Shown here: piece by piece, positions 9,511-19,526 of the stretch
Numbering within the stretch: position 1 is the first letter of the stretch
How the letters are laid out: each line of letters begins with the position of its first letter
Origin: a bacterium
GTDB taxonomy: Bacteria; Hydrothermota; Hydrothermia; UBA1063
Reading direction: 5' to 3'
Length of the DNA: 35,335 nucleotides
Assembly: GCA_030019025.1 (NCBI GenBank)
Contig: JASEFR010000014.1
Location: forward strand, 1-35,335
Made by a program: the position numbers and the translations under genes
Notes under the pieces: model-generated
Told to the model about the DNA's origin: nothing
Database searches by the model: none
What the model saw: only the letters and a program-made list of their open reading frames with translations

Positions 9511-9557
9511 AAGTTTTTGGGCGGGGCTTCGCCCCGCCCAAAAACTTTTCTTTTTAT
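9511..9557. terminator. strong rho-independent terminator or attenuator after groEL
   Basis: The 17-base arms at 9511-9527 and 9531-9547 are perfect inverted repeats around a TTC loop, with a GGGCGGGGC core, followed by TTTTCTTTTT. The A- and T-flanked stem could act in both directions. Only about 20 bases separate it from the fmdB start, and its tail runs into the AGGAGGG ribosome site. I see no separate promoter between the hairpin and fmdB, so partial read-through from groESL may feed the downstream genes. Confidence 0.85.
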
Positions 9558-9567
9558 AGGAGGGTTT

Positions 9568-9798
9568 ATGCCAATCTTTGAATTTAAATGCAAAAATTGC
9601 GGTTGGGTATTTGAAGAACTTTATAACAATGGGGATCCACTTCCTACAAAGTGTCCTAAGTGTGGTGGAGAGCTTGTTAGGGTTTATAGTGGAAGTGTGG
9701 GTTTGAGCTTTAAGGGTTCAGGTTTCTATGTGAATGATTACGGTAAATCTTGCTCAACTTGTAATGCTTCAACGGAAGAAAGTTCTGATAAGAAGTAA
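9568..9798 (+). CDS. FmdB-family zinc-ribbon protein
   Basis: The 76-residue protein has a putative zinc ribbon of the FmdB/regulatory type at its N-terminus: C8-x2-C11 and C29-x2-C32 within PIFEFKCKNCGWVFEEL and PTKCPKCGGEL. A further C62-x2-C65 sits near the C-terminus. The middle VGLSFKGSGFYVNDYGK matches the usual tail of this small family. Its function is not established; it was named from a putative regulator of formamidase genes. The ATG at 9568 has a TAGGAGGG ribosome site; an in-frame GTG-type extension to 9517 would lie inside the terminator hairpin and is rejected. It precedes grpE by eight bases. Confidence 0.85.
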   Translation: MPIFEFKCKNCGWVFEELYNNGDPLPTKCPKCGGELVRVYSGSVGLSFKGSGFYVNDYGKSCSTCNASTEESSDKK

Positions 9799-9806
9799 GA
9801 AGTGAT

Positions 9807-10316
9807 ATGAAGGAGCACTGGGTGAAGAAGTTGAAAAAGGAGTTAGAAGAGTTAAATAACCGTATAACTGAGTTAGAAAAAGAAAGGGATAATTTTAAGG
9901 ATTTGTTTTTAAGGAAAGCAGCAGAATTTGAAAACTACAAGAAATTGATGAAAGAGGAGTGGCAAAAAAATATTGACTTCGCAAACGAGCGAATTATCCG
10001 AAATCTATTGTCTGTGCTTGACCACTTCCGCCTTGCCCTTAAAACTCCAACCAGTGATGAGGTTTTTAAAAAAGGCGTAGAAATGATATACAACGAACTT
10101 TTGCAGGTTTTACGTATGGAAGGTCTCGAGCTGGTGAGCGGAAGTGGTGGAGATTTTGATGAGAAAATACACGAGGTTATTGAGCTTGTAGAAACAAATG
10201 AGCTTCCTCCTGGAAAGATAGTGGAGGAAGTCCAACCAGGCTATATTTTACGGGGCAAGTTGATTCGCCCTGCAAGGGTTAAGGTTTCTAAAGAAAAAAA
10301 GCAGGAAAATAACTGA
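9807..10316 (+). CDS. grpE: nucleotide exchange factor GrpE
   Basis: The 169-residue co-chaperone drives ADP release from DnaK. A long charged coiled coil (about 5-60, [20 protein letters not shown]) leads to the motif [10 protein letters not shown] and the helical/beta domain with [23 protein letters not shown] and a closing [18 protein letters not shown]. Length is slightly short but normal. It lies immediately upstream of dnaK and dnaJ. No hrcA repressor gene precedes it; fmdB occupies that position. Confidence 0.95.
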   Translation: MKEHWVKKLKKELEELNNRITELEKERDNFKDLFLRKAAEFENYKKLMKEEWQKNIDFANERIIRNLLSVLDHFRLALKTPTSDEVFKKGVEMIYNELLQVLRMEGLELVSGSGGDFDEKIHEVIELVETNELPPGKIVEEVQPGYILRGKLIRPARVKVSKEKKQENN

Positions 10317-10336
10317 ATTTTTGGGAGGGGATGCCT

Positions 10337-12232
10337 ATGGCAATGAAAGAAAAAATAATCGGAATCGACCTTGGAACTACCAATTCTGCGGTTGCAGTGG
10401 TTATTGGTGGTGATCCAGTGGTTATTACCAACAAAGAAGGTGAAAGGATAACACCTTCTATCGTAGCTTTTAAGGGTCAAGAGGTCCTTGTCGGGTCAAT
10501 CGCCAAGAGACAGGCAATTCTTAACTCCGAAAATACGGTCTTTTCAGTAAAGAGATTCATGGGTAAGAGGTATGACGAGGCTGAGGTTGATATCAGGAGA
10601 GTTCCATATAAGGTGGTTAGAGGGAAAAATGATAGGGTTGAAATCTACATACCTGCCATTGGGAGGAATGTGACCCCTGAAGAGATCTCTTCCAAGATTC
10701 TTGCCTATATGAAAGAAATCGCTGAAATTTATCTAAATGAACCTGTTAAAAAGGCTGTAATTACCGTCCCTGCACACTTTAACGACGCCCAAAGGCAGGC
10801 TACGAAAGATGCCGGAATTATAGCAGGCCTTGAGGTTGTAAGGGTTTTCCCTGAACCCACAGCAGCTGCTCTTGCTTATGGATTGGATAAGACGGACAGG
10901 ACCATAAGGGTTGCTGTTTACGACCTCGGAGGAGGTACCTTTGATATTTCGATCCTTGAGCTGGATCAGGGAGTTTTTGAGGTTAAGGCGACTTCCGGTG
11001 ATACGCACCTTGGGGGTGACGACATTGATCAGCGAATTATAGACTGGCTAATTGAGGAATTCAGAAAGGAAACGGGTATTGACCTCAGGAGTGATAGGAA
11101 TGCTCTGCAAAGACTTAAAGATGCGGCTGAAAAAGCCAAGAAAGAATTGTCCACTCTTATGGAAACTCAAATTTCTCTACCTTTCATAACTTCCGACGCC
11201 TCCGGTCCAAAGCATCTGGAAAGGGTTCTTACGAGGTCTCGTCTTGAGGCTATGTCTATGGATTTGATTGAAAGAACCATCGAAATTTGCAAACATGCTT
11301 TAGAAGATGCGAAACTCAGGCCGCAGGATATTGATGAAGTTATTTTAGTTGGCGGTCAGACCAGGATGCCTCTGGTACAACAGAAAGTCAGAGAGTTCTT
11401 TGGAAAAGAACCCCATAAAGGCATAAATCCAGATGAAGTGGTTGCAGTGGGTGCTGCAATTCAGGGCGCCATCATAGCAGGCGAATACCAAGATAAAGAC
11501 ATCGTGCTTCTTGACGTTGTGCCACTTTCTCTTGGAGTGGAAACCCTTGGTGGTATTTTTGATGTGGTAATTCCTCGTAATACAACAATACCTACAAGAA
11601 AATCTAAGATCTATACCACTGCAGAAGATAACCAGACTTCCGTCCTTATTAAAGTGTATCAGGGTGAGAGGCCGATTGCATCGGAGAACAGATTGCTTGG
11701 TCAGTTTGAGCTGATGGGAATTCCACCTGCTCCGAGAGGTACGCCTCAGATTGAAGTCACCTTTGATATAGATGCGGATGGAATTTTGCACGTTTCTGCT
11801 GTTGATAAAGCCACTAATAAAGAAAGCTCTATCAAGATACATGCACGGACCGGGTTGACTCAAGAAGAGATTGAAAAAATGGTACAGGAAGCTGAAAGAT
11901 ACAAAGAAGAGGACCGCAAGAGAAAAGAGCTTATTGAGCTTAGAAATCAGGCTGATGCTTACGTTTATGCGGTGGAGAAAGGGTTAAGAGACATGCACGA
12001 GAAGATAACTGAAGATCAGAAGAAGAGAGTTGAAGAGGCACTAAACAGGCTAAAGGAATCTTTGAAGGGTGATGATTTCAACAAGATCAGGCAGGATTTT
12101 GAGGAGCTTCAGAGGGTGTGGTCACAGGTGGCTCAAGAAGTTTACGCAAAATATGGAAACAGCGCACAAACGGGTACGACCGAGGGGAAGAAGGATAAAC
12201 CCGACGACACAGATTATGAAGTGGTGAAATAA
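10337..12232 (+). CDS. dnaK: molecular chaperone DnaK (Hsp70)
   Basis: The 631-residue product is an ATP-dependent Hsp70. The nucleotide-binding domain shows [51 protein letters not shown] and [14 protein letters not shown]. The linker [13 protein letters not shown] leads to the substrate-binding domain and a helical lid. The tail ends DDTDYEVVK, a variant of the usual EEVD-like bacterial tail. An ATG at 10331 is only two bases from the GGGAGG ribosome site; the in-frame ATG at 10337 has about eight bases of spacing and is preferred. The TAA stop shares its last A with the dnaJ ATG, indicating translational coupling. Confidence 0.98.
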   Translation: MAMKEKIIGIDLGTTNSAVAVVIGGDPVVITNKEGERITPSIVAFKGQEVLVGSIAKRQAILNSENTVFSVKRFMGKRYDEAEVDIRRVPYKVVRGKNDRVEIYIPAIGRNVTPEEISSKILAYMKEIAEIYLNEPVKKAVITVPAHFNDAQRQATKDAGIIAGLEVVRVFPEPTAAALAYGLDKTDRTIRVAVYDLGGGTFDISILELDQGVFEVKATSGDTHLGGDDIDQRIIDWLIEEFRKETGIDLRSDRNALQRLKDAAEKAKKELSTLMETQISLPFITSDASGPKHLERVLTRSRLEAMSMDLIERTIEICKHALEDAKLRPQDIDEVILVGGQTRMPLVQQKVREFFGKEPHKGINPDEVVAVGAAIQGAIIAGEYQDKDIVLLDVVPLSLGVETLGGIFDVVIPRNTTIPTRKSKIYTTAEDNQTSVLIKVYQGERPIASENRLLGQFELMGIPPAPRGTPQIEVTFDIDADGILHVSAVDKATNKESSIKIHARTGLTQEEIEKMVQEAERYKEEDRKRKELIELRNQADAYVYAVEKGLRDMHEKITEDQKKRVEEALNRLKESLKGDDFNKIRQDFEELQRVWSQVAQEVYAKYGNSAQTGTTEGKKDKPDDTDYEVVK

Positions 12233-13386
12233 TGGCTAAAAAAGACTATTATGAAATTTTGGGGGTTCCTCGGGATGCGTCCCCCGAAGAGATAAAAAAG
12301 GCCTACAGGAAACTGGCGATAAAGTATCATCCTGATAGAAATCCTGAAAATAGAAAAGAAGCAGAGGAAAAATTTAAAGAGATAAGCGAAGCATATGAGG
12401 TGCTCATTGACCCCGAAAAACGAAGACTCTATGACATGTACGGGCATGAAGGGGTTAAGACGAGATTCCAGCAGGGTGATTTTACCTGGAGAGACTTTAC
12501 GCACTTTGATGACCTGAGAGACATATTCAAAGACCTTGGATTTGGATTTGATTTCTTTGATGAGTTTTTCGGAGATTTTTTTGGTTTTAACACTCGTAGA
12601 GGAACGCGAAGACAGCGTGTCAAGGTAAGAGGGGAGGATATTCAGATTACCCTTCCAGTGACCCTGGAGGAAATATATCGTGGTGATGTAAAAAAGATTA
12701 GGCTTAAAAGGCTGGAGATATGTGATTCCTGCCACGGGACGGGAAGTTTAGATGGGAAGGTGGAGACCTGTAGTGTCTGCAAAGGTTCGGGTGTAGTAAG
12801 AGAGGTGTCTTCGACTTTTTTCGGACAATTTATTAGGGAAACAGTATGCCCTCAATGTAAGGGTGAAGGCAAGGTAATAGTTAATCCTTGTCCCAAGTGC
12901 AATGGTTCAGGAAGGGTGCGTGAAGATAAGGAGATTGAGTTTAGGATACCGAAAGGCATCAGAGACCGCGAGTACTTTATACTCACCGGTGAAGGCCATG
13001 CGGGACCAAGAGGCGGTGAAAGGGGGAATTTGATTGTAACCATCTCAGAAAAGCCACATGAGATTTTTGTAAGAGATAAAGAGGACCTCCATGTTGGAAT
13101 CAATGTTACCTATTCCGAGCTGGTTCTGGGTAAGGAGCTCGAATTTACCCATCTTGATGGGAGAAAATTAAAAATTAAAATTTTGCCAGGAACGGCACCG
13201 GGTGAAACTATTCGACTTAAAGGATATGGTATGGAGAGAAATGGGTATAGAGGTGACTTATTTTTTCACATTAAATTAGTAGTTCCTACAAAACCTTCAA
13301 AGGAATATCGAGAGTTGGTTCAGCAAATGCAAAAAGAGGAAGAGGAGGTGATGGAAAGAGTTCCAAGATTCGCAAAACCCTCATGA
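12232..13386 (+). CDS. dnaJ: molecular chaperone DnaJ (Hsp40, type I)
   Basis: The 384-residue protein stimulates the ATPase of DnaK. The J domain (about 4-70) includes [17 protein letters not shown] with the essential HPD. The usual Gly/Phe linker is replaced by a Phe/Asp-rich stretch (about 80-120, with [16 protein letters not shown]) that has fewer glycines than normal. Four zinc motifs follow: [24 protein letters not shown] and CPKCNGSG, then the C-terminal substrate-binding domains. It overlaps dnaK by one base and rsmE by four, so the three are translationally coupled. Confidence 0.98.
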   Translation: MAKKDYYEILGVPRDASPEEIKKAYRKLAIKYHPDRNPENRKEAEEKFKEISEAYEVLIDPEKRRLYDMYGHEGVKTRFQQGDFTWRDFTHFDDLRDIFKDLGFGFDFFDEFFGDFFGFNTRRGTRRQRVKVRGEDIQITLPVTLEEIYRGDVKKIRLKRLEICDSCHGTGSLDGKVETCSVCKGSGVVREVSSTFFGQFIRETVCPQCKGEGKVIVNPCPKCNGSGRVREDKEIEFRIPKGIRDREYFILTGEGHAGPRGGERGNLIVTISEKPHEIFVRDKEDLHVGINVTYSELVLGKELEFTHLDGRKLKIKILPGTAPGETIRLKGYGMERNGYRGDLFFHIKLVVPTKPSKEYRELVQQMQKEEEEVMERVPRFAKPS

Positions 13387-14108
13387 ATTCCGCTTTCTAT
13401 CAGGAAAAGGTTGAAAATACCCTGCTGGTTAAAGATAAAGAGGAATTTCACCATCTTGTAAAGGTAAGGCGAGTTAGAAAAGGCGAAATTATCAGGCTTA
13501 TTGACGGGAAGGGTAATGAGTTTATTGCGCGAGTTGATGAGATAAATTTACGTGGCCGAGTTTTAAAAGCAACAATACTTGAGCATCATTTGAAAAAACA
13601 CGAATTACCTTTTAAAATTACACTTGCCTTTTCTCCATTAGCGGACGGGAAGGCGAACGATTATTTAATAGAAAAATGTACTGAGCTTGGTGTAAATGGA
13701 TTTGTACCTGTATTATTTGAAAGAAGCGTTAAAAAGCGTTTCAGGTTAGAGAGGTGGTCGAGAATAGCGAGAGAAGCTGTAAAGCAAAGCAATCGTTCCA
13801 CAGTACCAACTATTGTTGAACCGATAAGTTTTCCTGAACTTTTGAAAATAGAGGGATTCCAGCATAAGTTTTTTGGGTATTTGGAGGGTAATCCCCTCGA
13901 TTGTGAAACTTCTATATTGGGTGACACTTTAATTGTAATTGGGCCCGAGGGTGATTTGACGAGCAAAGAGGTTGAGGCCCTCTTGAAAGCAGGGTTCACT
14001 GGTTTCAGGTTTGGTGAAACTGTCTTAAAGGCTGAGACCGCAGCGGTGGCTTTAGCCACTTTAATTATTTTTAGAATGGGGGGCACTATAAAAATTAAAA
14101 GGAGGTGA
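13383..14108 (+). CDS. rsmE: 16S rRNA (uracil(1498)-N(3))-methyltransferase RsmE
   Basis: The 241-residue SPOUT-class enzyme methylates U1498 of 16S rRNA. It shows the N-terminal PUA-like part ([22 protein letters not shown]), the middle [26 protein letters not shown] with [10 protein letters not shown], and the C-terminal knotted SAM site [37 protein letters not shown]. The ATGA overlap with the dnaJ stop shows coupling. Location after dnaJ is common in bacteria. Confidence 0.95.
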   Translation: MNSAFYQEKVENTLLVKDKEEFHHLVKVRRVRKGEIIRLIDGKGNEFIARVDEINLRGRVLKATILEHHLKKHELPFKITLAFSPLADGKANDYLIEKCTELGVNGFVPVLFERSVKKRFRLERWSRIAREAVKQSNRSTVPTIVEPISFPELLKIEGFQHKFFGYLEGNPLDCETSILGDTLIVIGPEGDLTSKEVEALLKAGFTGFRFGETVLKAETAAVALATLIIFRMGGTIKIKRR

Positions 14109-14113
14109 TTTCT

Positions 14114-14311
14114 GTGTCTGGCGTTAGACTGCGTGATGGCGAAAGTTTTGAAAGCCTTCTAAAAAGATTCAGAAAGGTTGTGGCTGCTGATGGCATTCTT
14201 CAAGATGTCAAAAAATATCAGTATTATGAAAAACCTTCTGAGAAAAAGAAGAAAGAACTTCTGGCAGCAAGAAGGCGAATGCTTCGTAAAATGAGGAGAA
14301 ATGAGGAGTAA
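14114..14311 (+). CDS. rpsU: 30S ribosomal protein S21
   Basis: The 65-residue basic protein matches S21: a GVRLRDGESFESLLKRFRKV opening, YYEKPSEKKKKELLAARRR and a Lys/Arg-rich tail. The start was set by the ribosome site GGAGG (14101-14105): a GTG at 14105 overlaps that site and is unlikely, while the in-frame GTG at 14114 has eight bases of spacing. The ribosome site lies inside the last codons of rsmE. It begins the rpsU-(mutS2)-dnaG-rpoD block, a variant of the macromolecular synthesis operon known from enterobacteria. Confidence 0.93.
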   Translation: MSGVRLRDGESFESLLKRFRKVVAADGILQDVKKYQYYEKPSEKKKKELLAARRRMLRKMRRNEE

Positions 14312-16256
14312 AACCCTCGAAAGATTAGAGTTTGAAAAGCTCAAGGAGATATTGAAATCCTATATCTTATCTCCTTGTGGGATAGAGCAGATAGAGAGCC
14401 TTATGCCGGGAAAGAACAAAGAAGAGGTAAAGGATATTTTTGAAAAGACGCAGATGATTGAAAAGGCTATTCATAAAGGCATGAGGCTCGACTTCTCAAA
14501 ATTTTCTGATATAAAAAAGGCCTTAGGAAGAGCCAGCACAGGTGCCCCCCTTTCTTTTAAAGAGATAAGAGATATAGGTGATTTCATAGAAGGTTACACA
14601 AGATTATATGAGTCACTCTCAGATTCATGCGATTTTCTTCTTAGTCCGGAGGTTTTGAAGTCCTTAAAAAAACAGATATTTTCAATGGTGAGCGAAGATG
14701 GGGAACTCAGGATAGACGCTACTCCCGAGCTTTATAGGATAAAACAAAAGGTTATCTCACTGAGAAGTGAGATATACGAGGTAATGACTAAAATTTTGAG
14801 AAAACTGGAAGCCGATGGTATTGTGCGTGAGGCTGTAATAACTATCAGGAATGGTAGGTTTGTAATTCCTTTGATTGCTAATTTTAAAACTGATGGTATA
14901 ATCCACGGCTATTCTAAGAGTAGTGAAACGGTTTACGTGGAGCCGATTGAAGTTGTTAGTCTTCAAAACAGCTACGTGAGGGCTGTGGAAGAGGAAAAAG
15001 AAGAGATTGATCGTATAAGGCGCGACCTCAGTGAAAGGATTGGAAAGCTTTCAGACGCCCTCTATTCTGTATGGGAATATGTAGGTAAGCTTGAATTGTA
15101 TTATGCCCTTGCCAATTTTAAAGCCGACTATAGGTGCGAGTACCCGGAATTTTCGAAAGATTTTATTGAAATTGTCAATGGTTATCATCCGTTATTGGTT
15201 AGTACGATGGGTTTTGATAAAGTTGTTCCACTGAATTTGTATATTGATAAGAGGGTCTTTCTTGTTTCGGGCCCTAACGCAGGTGGGAAAACCGTTCTTT
15301 TGAAAACTGTTGGACTTTTTCACCTTATGGCAACGGCTGGGATTCCCGTGCCTGCTGAAAAAGCGGTGCTTATGTTTTCTGAAGATGTTTTTGCAGTAGG
15401 TTTCCAAGATGAACAGGATTTGGTTGAGGGGGAATCGAGCTTTACCTCTTATATAAGAGAGATCATTGAAGTTCTGGCAGAGGCAAAAGAAGGTGACCTT
15501 GTGCTTTTTGACGAGTTGATTTCAAGCACAGATCCTCAGGAAGCCTCAGGCATTGCTTATGCGGTTCTTGAACACCTCTTATCTAAAGGTTTGTGGGTTT
15601 TGGGTAATACGCATCTAACTACCTTGAAGTTGCTGGTTTCTCAGAATGAAGAAATGTTAAACGCTTCAATGGAGTTTGACCCTATATTACAGAGGCCCAC
15701 ATATAAAGTAAAAGTGGGCGAGATAGGAGTCAGTCATGCTTTTGAAATTGCAGAAAAAACGGGGTTACCTCAAGAAATTATCGCTAAGGCAAAAGGGTAT
15801 GTCCAAGGTGAGTCGGCTATACTGGATAGCGTAATCAAGAATTTGAAGGAAAAGGAAGCCCTATATGAAAAACTTTCCGCCGAATATAGGGAAAAGCTTA
15901 CCTCTCTTGAAGAAAAACTTAAAAGGGCAGAAAAGATTGGAAAGGAAACCGCACAGAAGATAGTTGCCAGCGCCCGGGAAGAGGTAGACAAATTACTGAA
16001 GGAAATAAGGAGAGAAGAAAACAGGGATAAAATCAAGCAGGTTGCAAGGGAAGTTAAGAAAGAGCTGATTGAAATGGAGAAAAACTACGAACTTGAATTG
16101 AAGCCTGCTGCTGACTTTATATTAGAAAGAGAGTATTTCATTAAGCCGGTAGGGGTTATGGGAGTTTTGAAAGAAGTTAGGCGTGATAAAGCCCTTATAC
16201 AGATAGGAAAAACTTTTATGGAGGTTCCCCTTAGTTACCTTTATGAGAAAGGATAA
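14301..16256 (+). CDS. mutS2: MutS2-like ATPase lacking the C-terminal Smr nuclease domain
   Basis: The 651-residue protein has the MutS2 order: an N-terminal helical/clamp region (1-310), a MutS ATPase domain with Walker A GPNAGGKT (324-331) and Walker B LVLFDE (400-405), a long coiled coil (about 500-600) and a short KOW-like end (about 613-647). Typical MutS2 proteins run to about 780 residues and end in a Smr endonuclease domain, which is absent here; dnaG begins 14 bases before the stop. ATPase motifs also deviate, with DELISSTDPQEA for the usual DELGSGTDPxEG, and NTHLTTLKLL for TTHY-type. MutS2 acts in recombination control or rescue of collided ribosomes; without Smr the nucleolytic step would be missing. 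It overlaps rpsU by 11 bases. Confidence 0.85.
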   Translation: MRSKTLERLEFEKLKEILKSYILSPCGIEQIESLMPGKNKEEVKDIFEKTQMIEKAIHKGMRLDFSKFSDIKKALGRASTGAPLSFKEIRDIGDFIEGYTRLYESLSDSCDFLLSPEVLKSLKKQIFSMVSEDGELRIDATPELYRIKQKVISLRSEIYEVMTKILRKLEADGIVREAVITIRNGRFVIPLIANFKTDGIIHGYSKSSETVYVEPIEVVSLQNSYVRAVEEEKEEIDRIRRDLSERIGKLSDALYSVWEYVGKLELYYALANFKADYRCEYPEFSKDFIEIVNGYHPLLVSTMGFDKVVPLNLYIDKRVFLVSGPNAGGKTVLLKTVGLFHLMATAGIPVPAEKAVLMFSEDVFAVGFQDEQDLVEGESSFTSYIREIIEVLAEAKEGDLVLFDELISSTDPQEASGIAYAVLEHLLSKGLWVLGNTHLTTLKLLVSQNEEMLNASMEFDPILQRPTYKVKVGEIGVSHAFEIAEKTGLPQEIIAKAKGYVQGESAILDSVIKNLKEKEALYEKLSAEYREKLTSLEEKLKRAEKIGKETAQKIVASAREEVDKLLKEIRREENRDKIKQVAREVKKELIEMEKNYELELKPAADFILEREYFIKPVGVMGVLKEVRRDKALIQIGKTFMEVPLSYLYEKG

Positions 16257-17886
16257 TTTTAGAGAGGTAATTGAGAGAATTCGCGCTTCGGTATCGATAG
16301 TCGATATCATAGGTAACTATGTTCAGCTCAAAAAAACGGGAAAATCTTATAGAGGACTTTGTCCCTTCCATGCAGAAAAAACTCCGTCCTTTTATGTAGA
16401 TCCGGAAAAGGGGCTGTATCACTGTTTTGGTTGCGGTGCATCGGGCAACGTTTTTACCTTTCTGATGAAGAAAGAGGGATTGTCTTTTGCAGAGGCTGTA
16501 AGAGAACTGGCAAAGATCGCGGGTATTAAAATTGTTGAAGAGATTAAAAGCAGTAAAGAGCTTTTGCTCCTTAAGGAAGCGAAGGCCTATTTTCAGAAAG
16601 TTTTGAATGAATCTGAAGAAGGCATACCAGTTTTAAACTATCTCAAACAAAGAAAAGTTACAACGGAGGCGATTCTTACCTTTGGGTTGGGTTACGCCTC
16701 TGGCGGAGGGTTGGTCACCTATTTGAAGAATAAGGGGTTTGATTTCTATAGCATGTTGAAGGTTGGATTAATAAAAGAAAATCCGCGAGGCGGTTATTCT
16801 GAATTCTTCCAAGATAGGCTTATTATACCAATTTATGATCATTTTGGAAATGTTGTGGCCTTTGGCGGTCGTGCTATGAAAGAATCTGACGAGCCCAAAT
16901 ACTTAAATACGCCGGAAACAGAGTTTTTCAGCAAAGGAGAGATACTTTTTGGATATTATACAAATAGAAAGGACTTAAAGGAATCTGGAATCCCAGTAGT
17001 GGTAGAGGGTTACTTTGATGTCATGGCACTTTTCATGATGGGAATCAAAAGAGGTGTCGCTCCTATGGGCACAGCTTTAACGGAGGATCATTCGAATTTC
17101 ATATCATCCCAGTTTTCAAAGGCAATTCTGCTTTTTGACAGTGATGAGGCAGGGAAAAGGGCAACATTAAGGAGTATTAAAGTTCTTCTTGAAAAGGGTG
17201 TTATACCTTTAATTGCAAATTTAGACTTTTCAAAGGACCCTGCTGAGGCATGGGAGAATGGAAGGATTGAAGAGGTAGCCAAGGCCCTTGACAGTGCGGT
17301 TGATTTTGCTAAATATATATTACGCATAAGCACTACGATTGAGGAAAGGGCATCAAATGTGAGGGATTTGCTGGAATCTGTACAAAAAATTGAAAATCCT
17401 GTTTTGAGAAAGGATTTTGGTGATTTAGTAGCTAAAGCCTTTGGCATTGGCTCTGTGGGATTAAATGAGGTTTTGAAATTGCTCAGTGGGCACAGGAAGG
17501 AAAGTGTTATTACGGGGGTTGATTTTTCACTTGCTGTTTCTGCCCTGATAGATTCTGAAATTAGGGAAGTATTATTAAGTGAGCTATCGGCGGAGGATTT
17601 TTTGAGTGAGGATGCAAAAACTATTTATGTGGCTTTGAAGGAGGGCAAAACGCCCGAGGAGGTTATATCGGAGCATCCTCGCTCAAGCAAGATAGTTGAA
17701 TACGCAATGAAGTACCTTGGGGAAATGAACGATAAAGTGAGGGGTGAAATTATCAAGAAAATTAGAGATATTCGAGCCTCAAAGGTTAGGCAAATGTTAT
17801 TAAAACAGAGGCTCGAAAACAAGGAAAATATTGAAAAAATTTTGGTCGAGTACTTTAAGAGCAAAAAGGAAAATATGGGGGGATAA
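16243..17886 (+). CDS. dnaG: DNA primase DnaG
   Basis: The 547-residue primase makes RNA primers for replication. The CHC2 zinc finger has C40, H43, C61 and C64 ([23 protein letters not shown]). The catalytic core includes FGLGYASGG and the [19 protein letters not shown] motif, then the Toprim residues EGYFDV (255-260) and [10 protein letters not shown] (296-305). The C-terminal part (about 420-547) should be the DnaB-interacting region, though it is poorly conserved by eye. The start overlaps the 3' end of mutS2 by 14 bases. The next gene is rpoD, two bases after the stop. Confidence 0.97.
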   Translation: MRKDNFREVIERIRASVSIVDIIGNYVQLKKTGKSYRGLCPFHAEKTPSFYVDPEKGLYHCFGCGASGNVFTFLMKKEGLSFAEAVRELAKIAGIKIVEEIKSSKELLLLKEAKAYFQKVLNESEEGIPVLNYLKQRKVTTEAILTFGLGYASGGGLVTYLKNKGFDFYSMLKVGLIKENPRGGYSEFFQDRLIIPIYDHFGNVVAFGGRAMKESDEPKYLNTPETEFFSKGEILFGYYTNRKDLKESGIPVVVEGYFDVMALFMMGIKRGVAPMGTALTEDHSNFISSQFSKAILLFDSDEAGKRATLRSIKVLLEKGVIPLIANLDFSKDPAEAWENGRIEEVAKALDSAVDFAKYILRISTTIEERASNVRDLLESVQKIENPVLRKDFGDLVAKAFGIGSVGLNEVLKLLSGHRKESVITGVDFSLAVSALIDSEIREVLLSELSAEDFLSEDAKTIYVALKEGKTPEEVISEHPRSSKIVEYAMKYLGEMNDKVRGEIIKKIRDIRASKVRQMLLKQRLENKENIEKILVEYFKSKKENMGG

Positions 17887-17888
17887 TT

Positions 17889-19526
17889 ATGGAAACCTTG
17901 TTTGAAGATAAAAAATTCAGGGAGTTTATTGAAAAGGCGAAAAAGGAAAAGAAAGTTACCTTCGATGAGCTTGAGAAGGTTTTGCAATATCCGGTTGGTA
18001 CTGAGCAATTTGAAGAGGTTATGATGGCGCTTCAGGAAGAGGGGATTGAAGTTCACGAATCTTTCAGAGCAAGGAAAAAGAAAAGGTTTGACCATGATAT
18101 TTTGGAAAAGGAAGAGTTTTCTCAGATAAGGGATGATCCTACCAAGACCTATTTGAAACAAGTTTCTCATCTTAGTTTGCTTACTAAAGAGGAGGAGCAA
18201 GAATATTCTAAAATGATCGATGAGGCGAGGAGAGGTATAGTTCGCGAGCTTTTTGCTACCCCCTATGGAATTGAGAGATTTTATATGCTTATAAGGCAAT
18301 GTTTAGATGGTTTTATCCCTATAGAGGAGCTTGTTCAAGTAGATTCACACTACTGGACATCAAGGGAGATGAATAAGAAAGAGAAAAACAGAGTGGAGAA
18401 AAGCTTTCGCGAGCTCAAAAAGCTAATTGAAGAGTACCAGAGTCTGTCTTTCTCAAAAGAAAAGGAAAAAATGGCGAAAAAGATTGCAGAAAAAATTGAA
18501 AAGATATCTCCAAGGTTTTCTGTGGTTAAAGATATATTTTTTAAGTTTGAGGAAGAAATCAACAATATTAGAGAGTTTTATGAGAGGTTGAATGCACTAA
18601 GGGCTGAAGAGGAGGAATTGAAGAATAAACCTCACAAAACTCCCAGGGATTTGGAAAGAGTTGGCGAACTAATGTATGTTATGAGGGAGACTGCAGGTGC
18701 GCTGGAGCAAAGAATTGGAAAAATCGGTATGTCCTATGATGAAGCGGACAAGGTTTATGCGAGCCTTAGGGAGTATTTCGCAAGGCTTGAGTTTGCTAAG
18801 TGTAAGATGGTCGAAGGTAACGTGAGGTTGGTGATCGATATCGCGAAAAAGTTCATGAATAGGGGGCTCGAGTTTGGTGATTTGATTCAGGAAGGTAACC
18901 TCGGTTTAATCAAGGCTGTCGAAAAATTCGATTACCGAAGAGGATTCAAATTCTCCACTTATGCTACTTGGTGGATTAAACAATCCATCTCAAGGGCAAT
19001 AGCTGACCAGTCAAGGGTTATAAGAATCCCTATCCACATGATTGAAACTATAACTAAAATTAACAGGGCTATCAAATATTTAATGCAAGAGCTTGATAGG
19101 GAACCTACTTATGAGGAAATTGCAGAGGCTACCAACCTGACCGTTGAAAAGGTGAAACAGGCTCTGGAAGCACAGAAGGAACCAATTTCAATGGATAAAC
19201 CGATTGATCACGACGAGAAATCTATAATTGCTGAATATATCGTTGATAGAGAAAATAATCCGCTTGAGTATGCAAAAGAGTTTATATTGAAAGAACGTCT
19301 TGAAGAGGTTCTCCAAACCTTATCCAAAAGAGAAAGGAAGATTCTTGAATACAGGTTTGGGCTAAATGGCCATCCACCTAAAACGCTTGAGGAGGTTGGA
19401 GCGATTTTCGGCATTACGAGGGAAAGGGTAAGGCAGATTGAGGCGAAGGCTATTAAGAGATTGCAACATCCTATGAGAATGCAAAGACTCAGACAATTAA
19501 TTGAACCCCCTGATTTTAATCAGTAA
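17889..19526 (+). CDS. rpoD: RNA polymerase primary sigma factor RpoD
   Basis: This 545-residue sigma70 directs housekeeping transcription. A region 1.1-like N-terminus (about 1-60) is followed by region 1.2 ([20 protein letters not shown]), a nonconserved charged stretch (about 120-280), and region 2 ([56 protein letters not shown]). Region 3 has [10 protein letters not shown], and region 4 has [24 protein letters not shown]. The canonical region 2.4 and 4.2 sequences agree with the TTGAcN/TATAAT-like promoters seen in this window. Its stop codon shares one base with the ispDF ATG. Confidence 0.98.
   Translation: METLFEDKKFREFIEKAKKEKKVTFDELEKVLQYPVGTEQFEEVMMALQEEGIEVHESFRARKKKRFDHDILEKEEFSQIRDDPTKTYLKQVSHLSLLTKEEEQEYSKMIDEARRGIVRELFATPYGIERFYMLIRQCLDGFIPIEELVQVDSHYWTSREMNKKEKNRVEKSFRELKKLIEEYQSLSFSKEKEKMAKKIAEKIEKISPRFSVVKDIFFKFEEEINNIREFYERLNALRAEEEELKNKPHKTPRDLERVGELMYVMRETAGALEQRIGKIGMSYDEADKVYASLREYFARLEFAKCKMVEGNVRLVIDIAKKFMNRGLEFGDLIQEGNLGLIKAVEKFDYRRGFKFSTYATWWIKQSISRAIADQSRVIRIPIHMIETITKINRAIKYLMQELDREPTYEEIAEATNLTVEKVKQALEAQKEPISMDKPIDHDEKSIIAEYIVDRENNPLEYAKEFILKERLEEVLQTLSKRERKILEYRFGLNGHPPKTLEEVGAIFGITRERVRQIEAKAIKRLQHPMRMQRLRQLIEPPDFNQ

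Noticed and set aside
8594-9541. Minus-strand open frame of 315 codons
   Set aside because: It is antisense to groEL, low in complexity of a real protein, and starts within the terminator hairpin; codon bias shadow.
9517-9567. N-terminal extension of the FmdB-type protein
   Set aside because: The extension is encoded by the terminator hairpin; the ATG at 9568 has a proper ribosome site and matches the family N-terminus.
11345-11863. Minus-strand open frame of 172 codons
   Set aside because: It is antisense to the dnaK substrate-binding region; no ribosome site or family match.
12214-12735. Minus-strand open frame of 173 codons
   Set aside because: It is antisense to the dnaK-dnaJ junction and J domain; shadow of real genes.
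15750-16256. Frameshift hiding a Smr domain in mutS2
   Set aside because: The sequence after the stop encodes a complete dnaG N-terminus with its zinc finger, leaving no room for a Smr domain.
17625-18299. Minus-strand open frame of 224 codons
   Set aside because: It is antisense across the dnaG-rpoD junction, both well-supported genes, and shows no recognisable domain.
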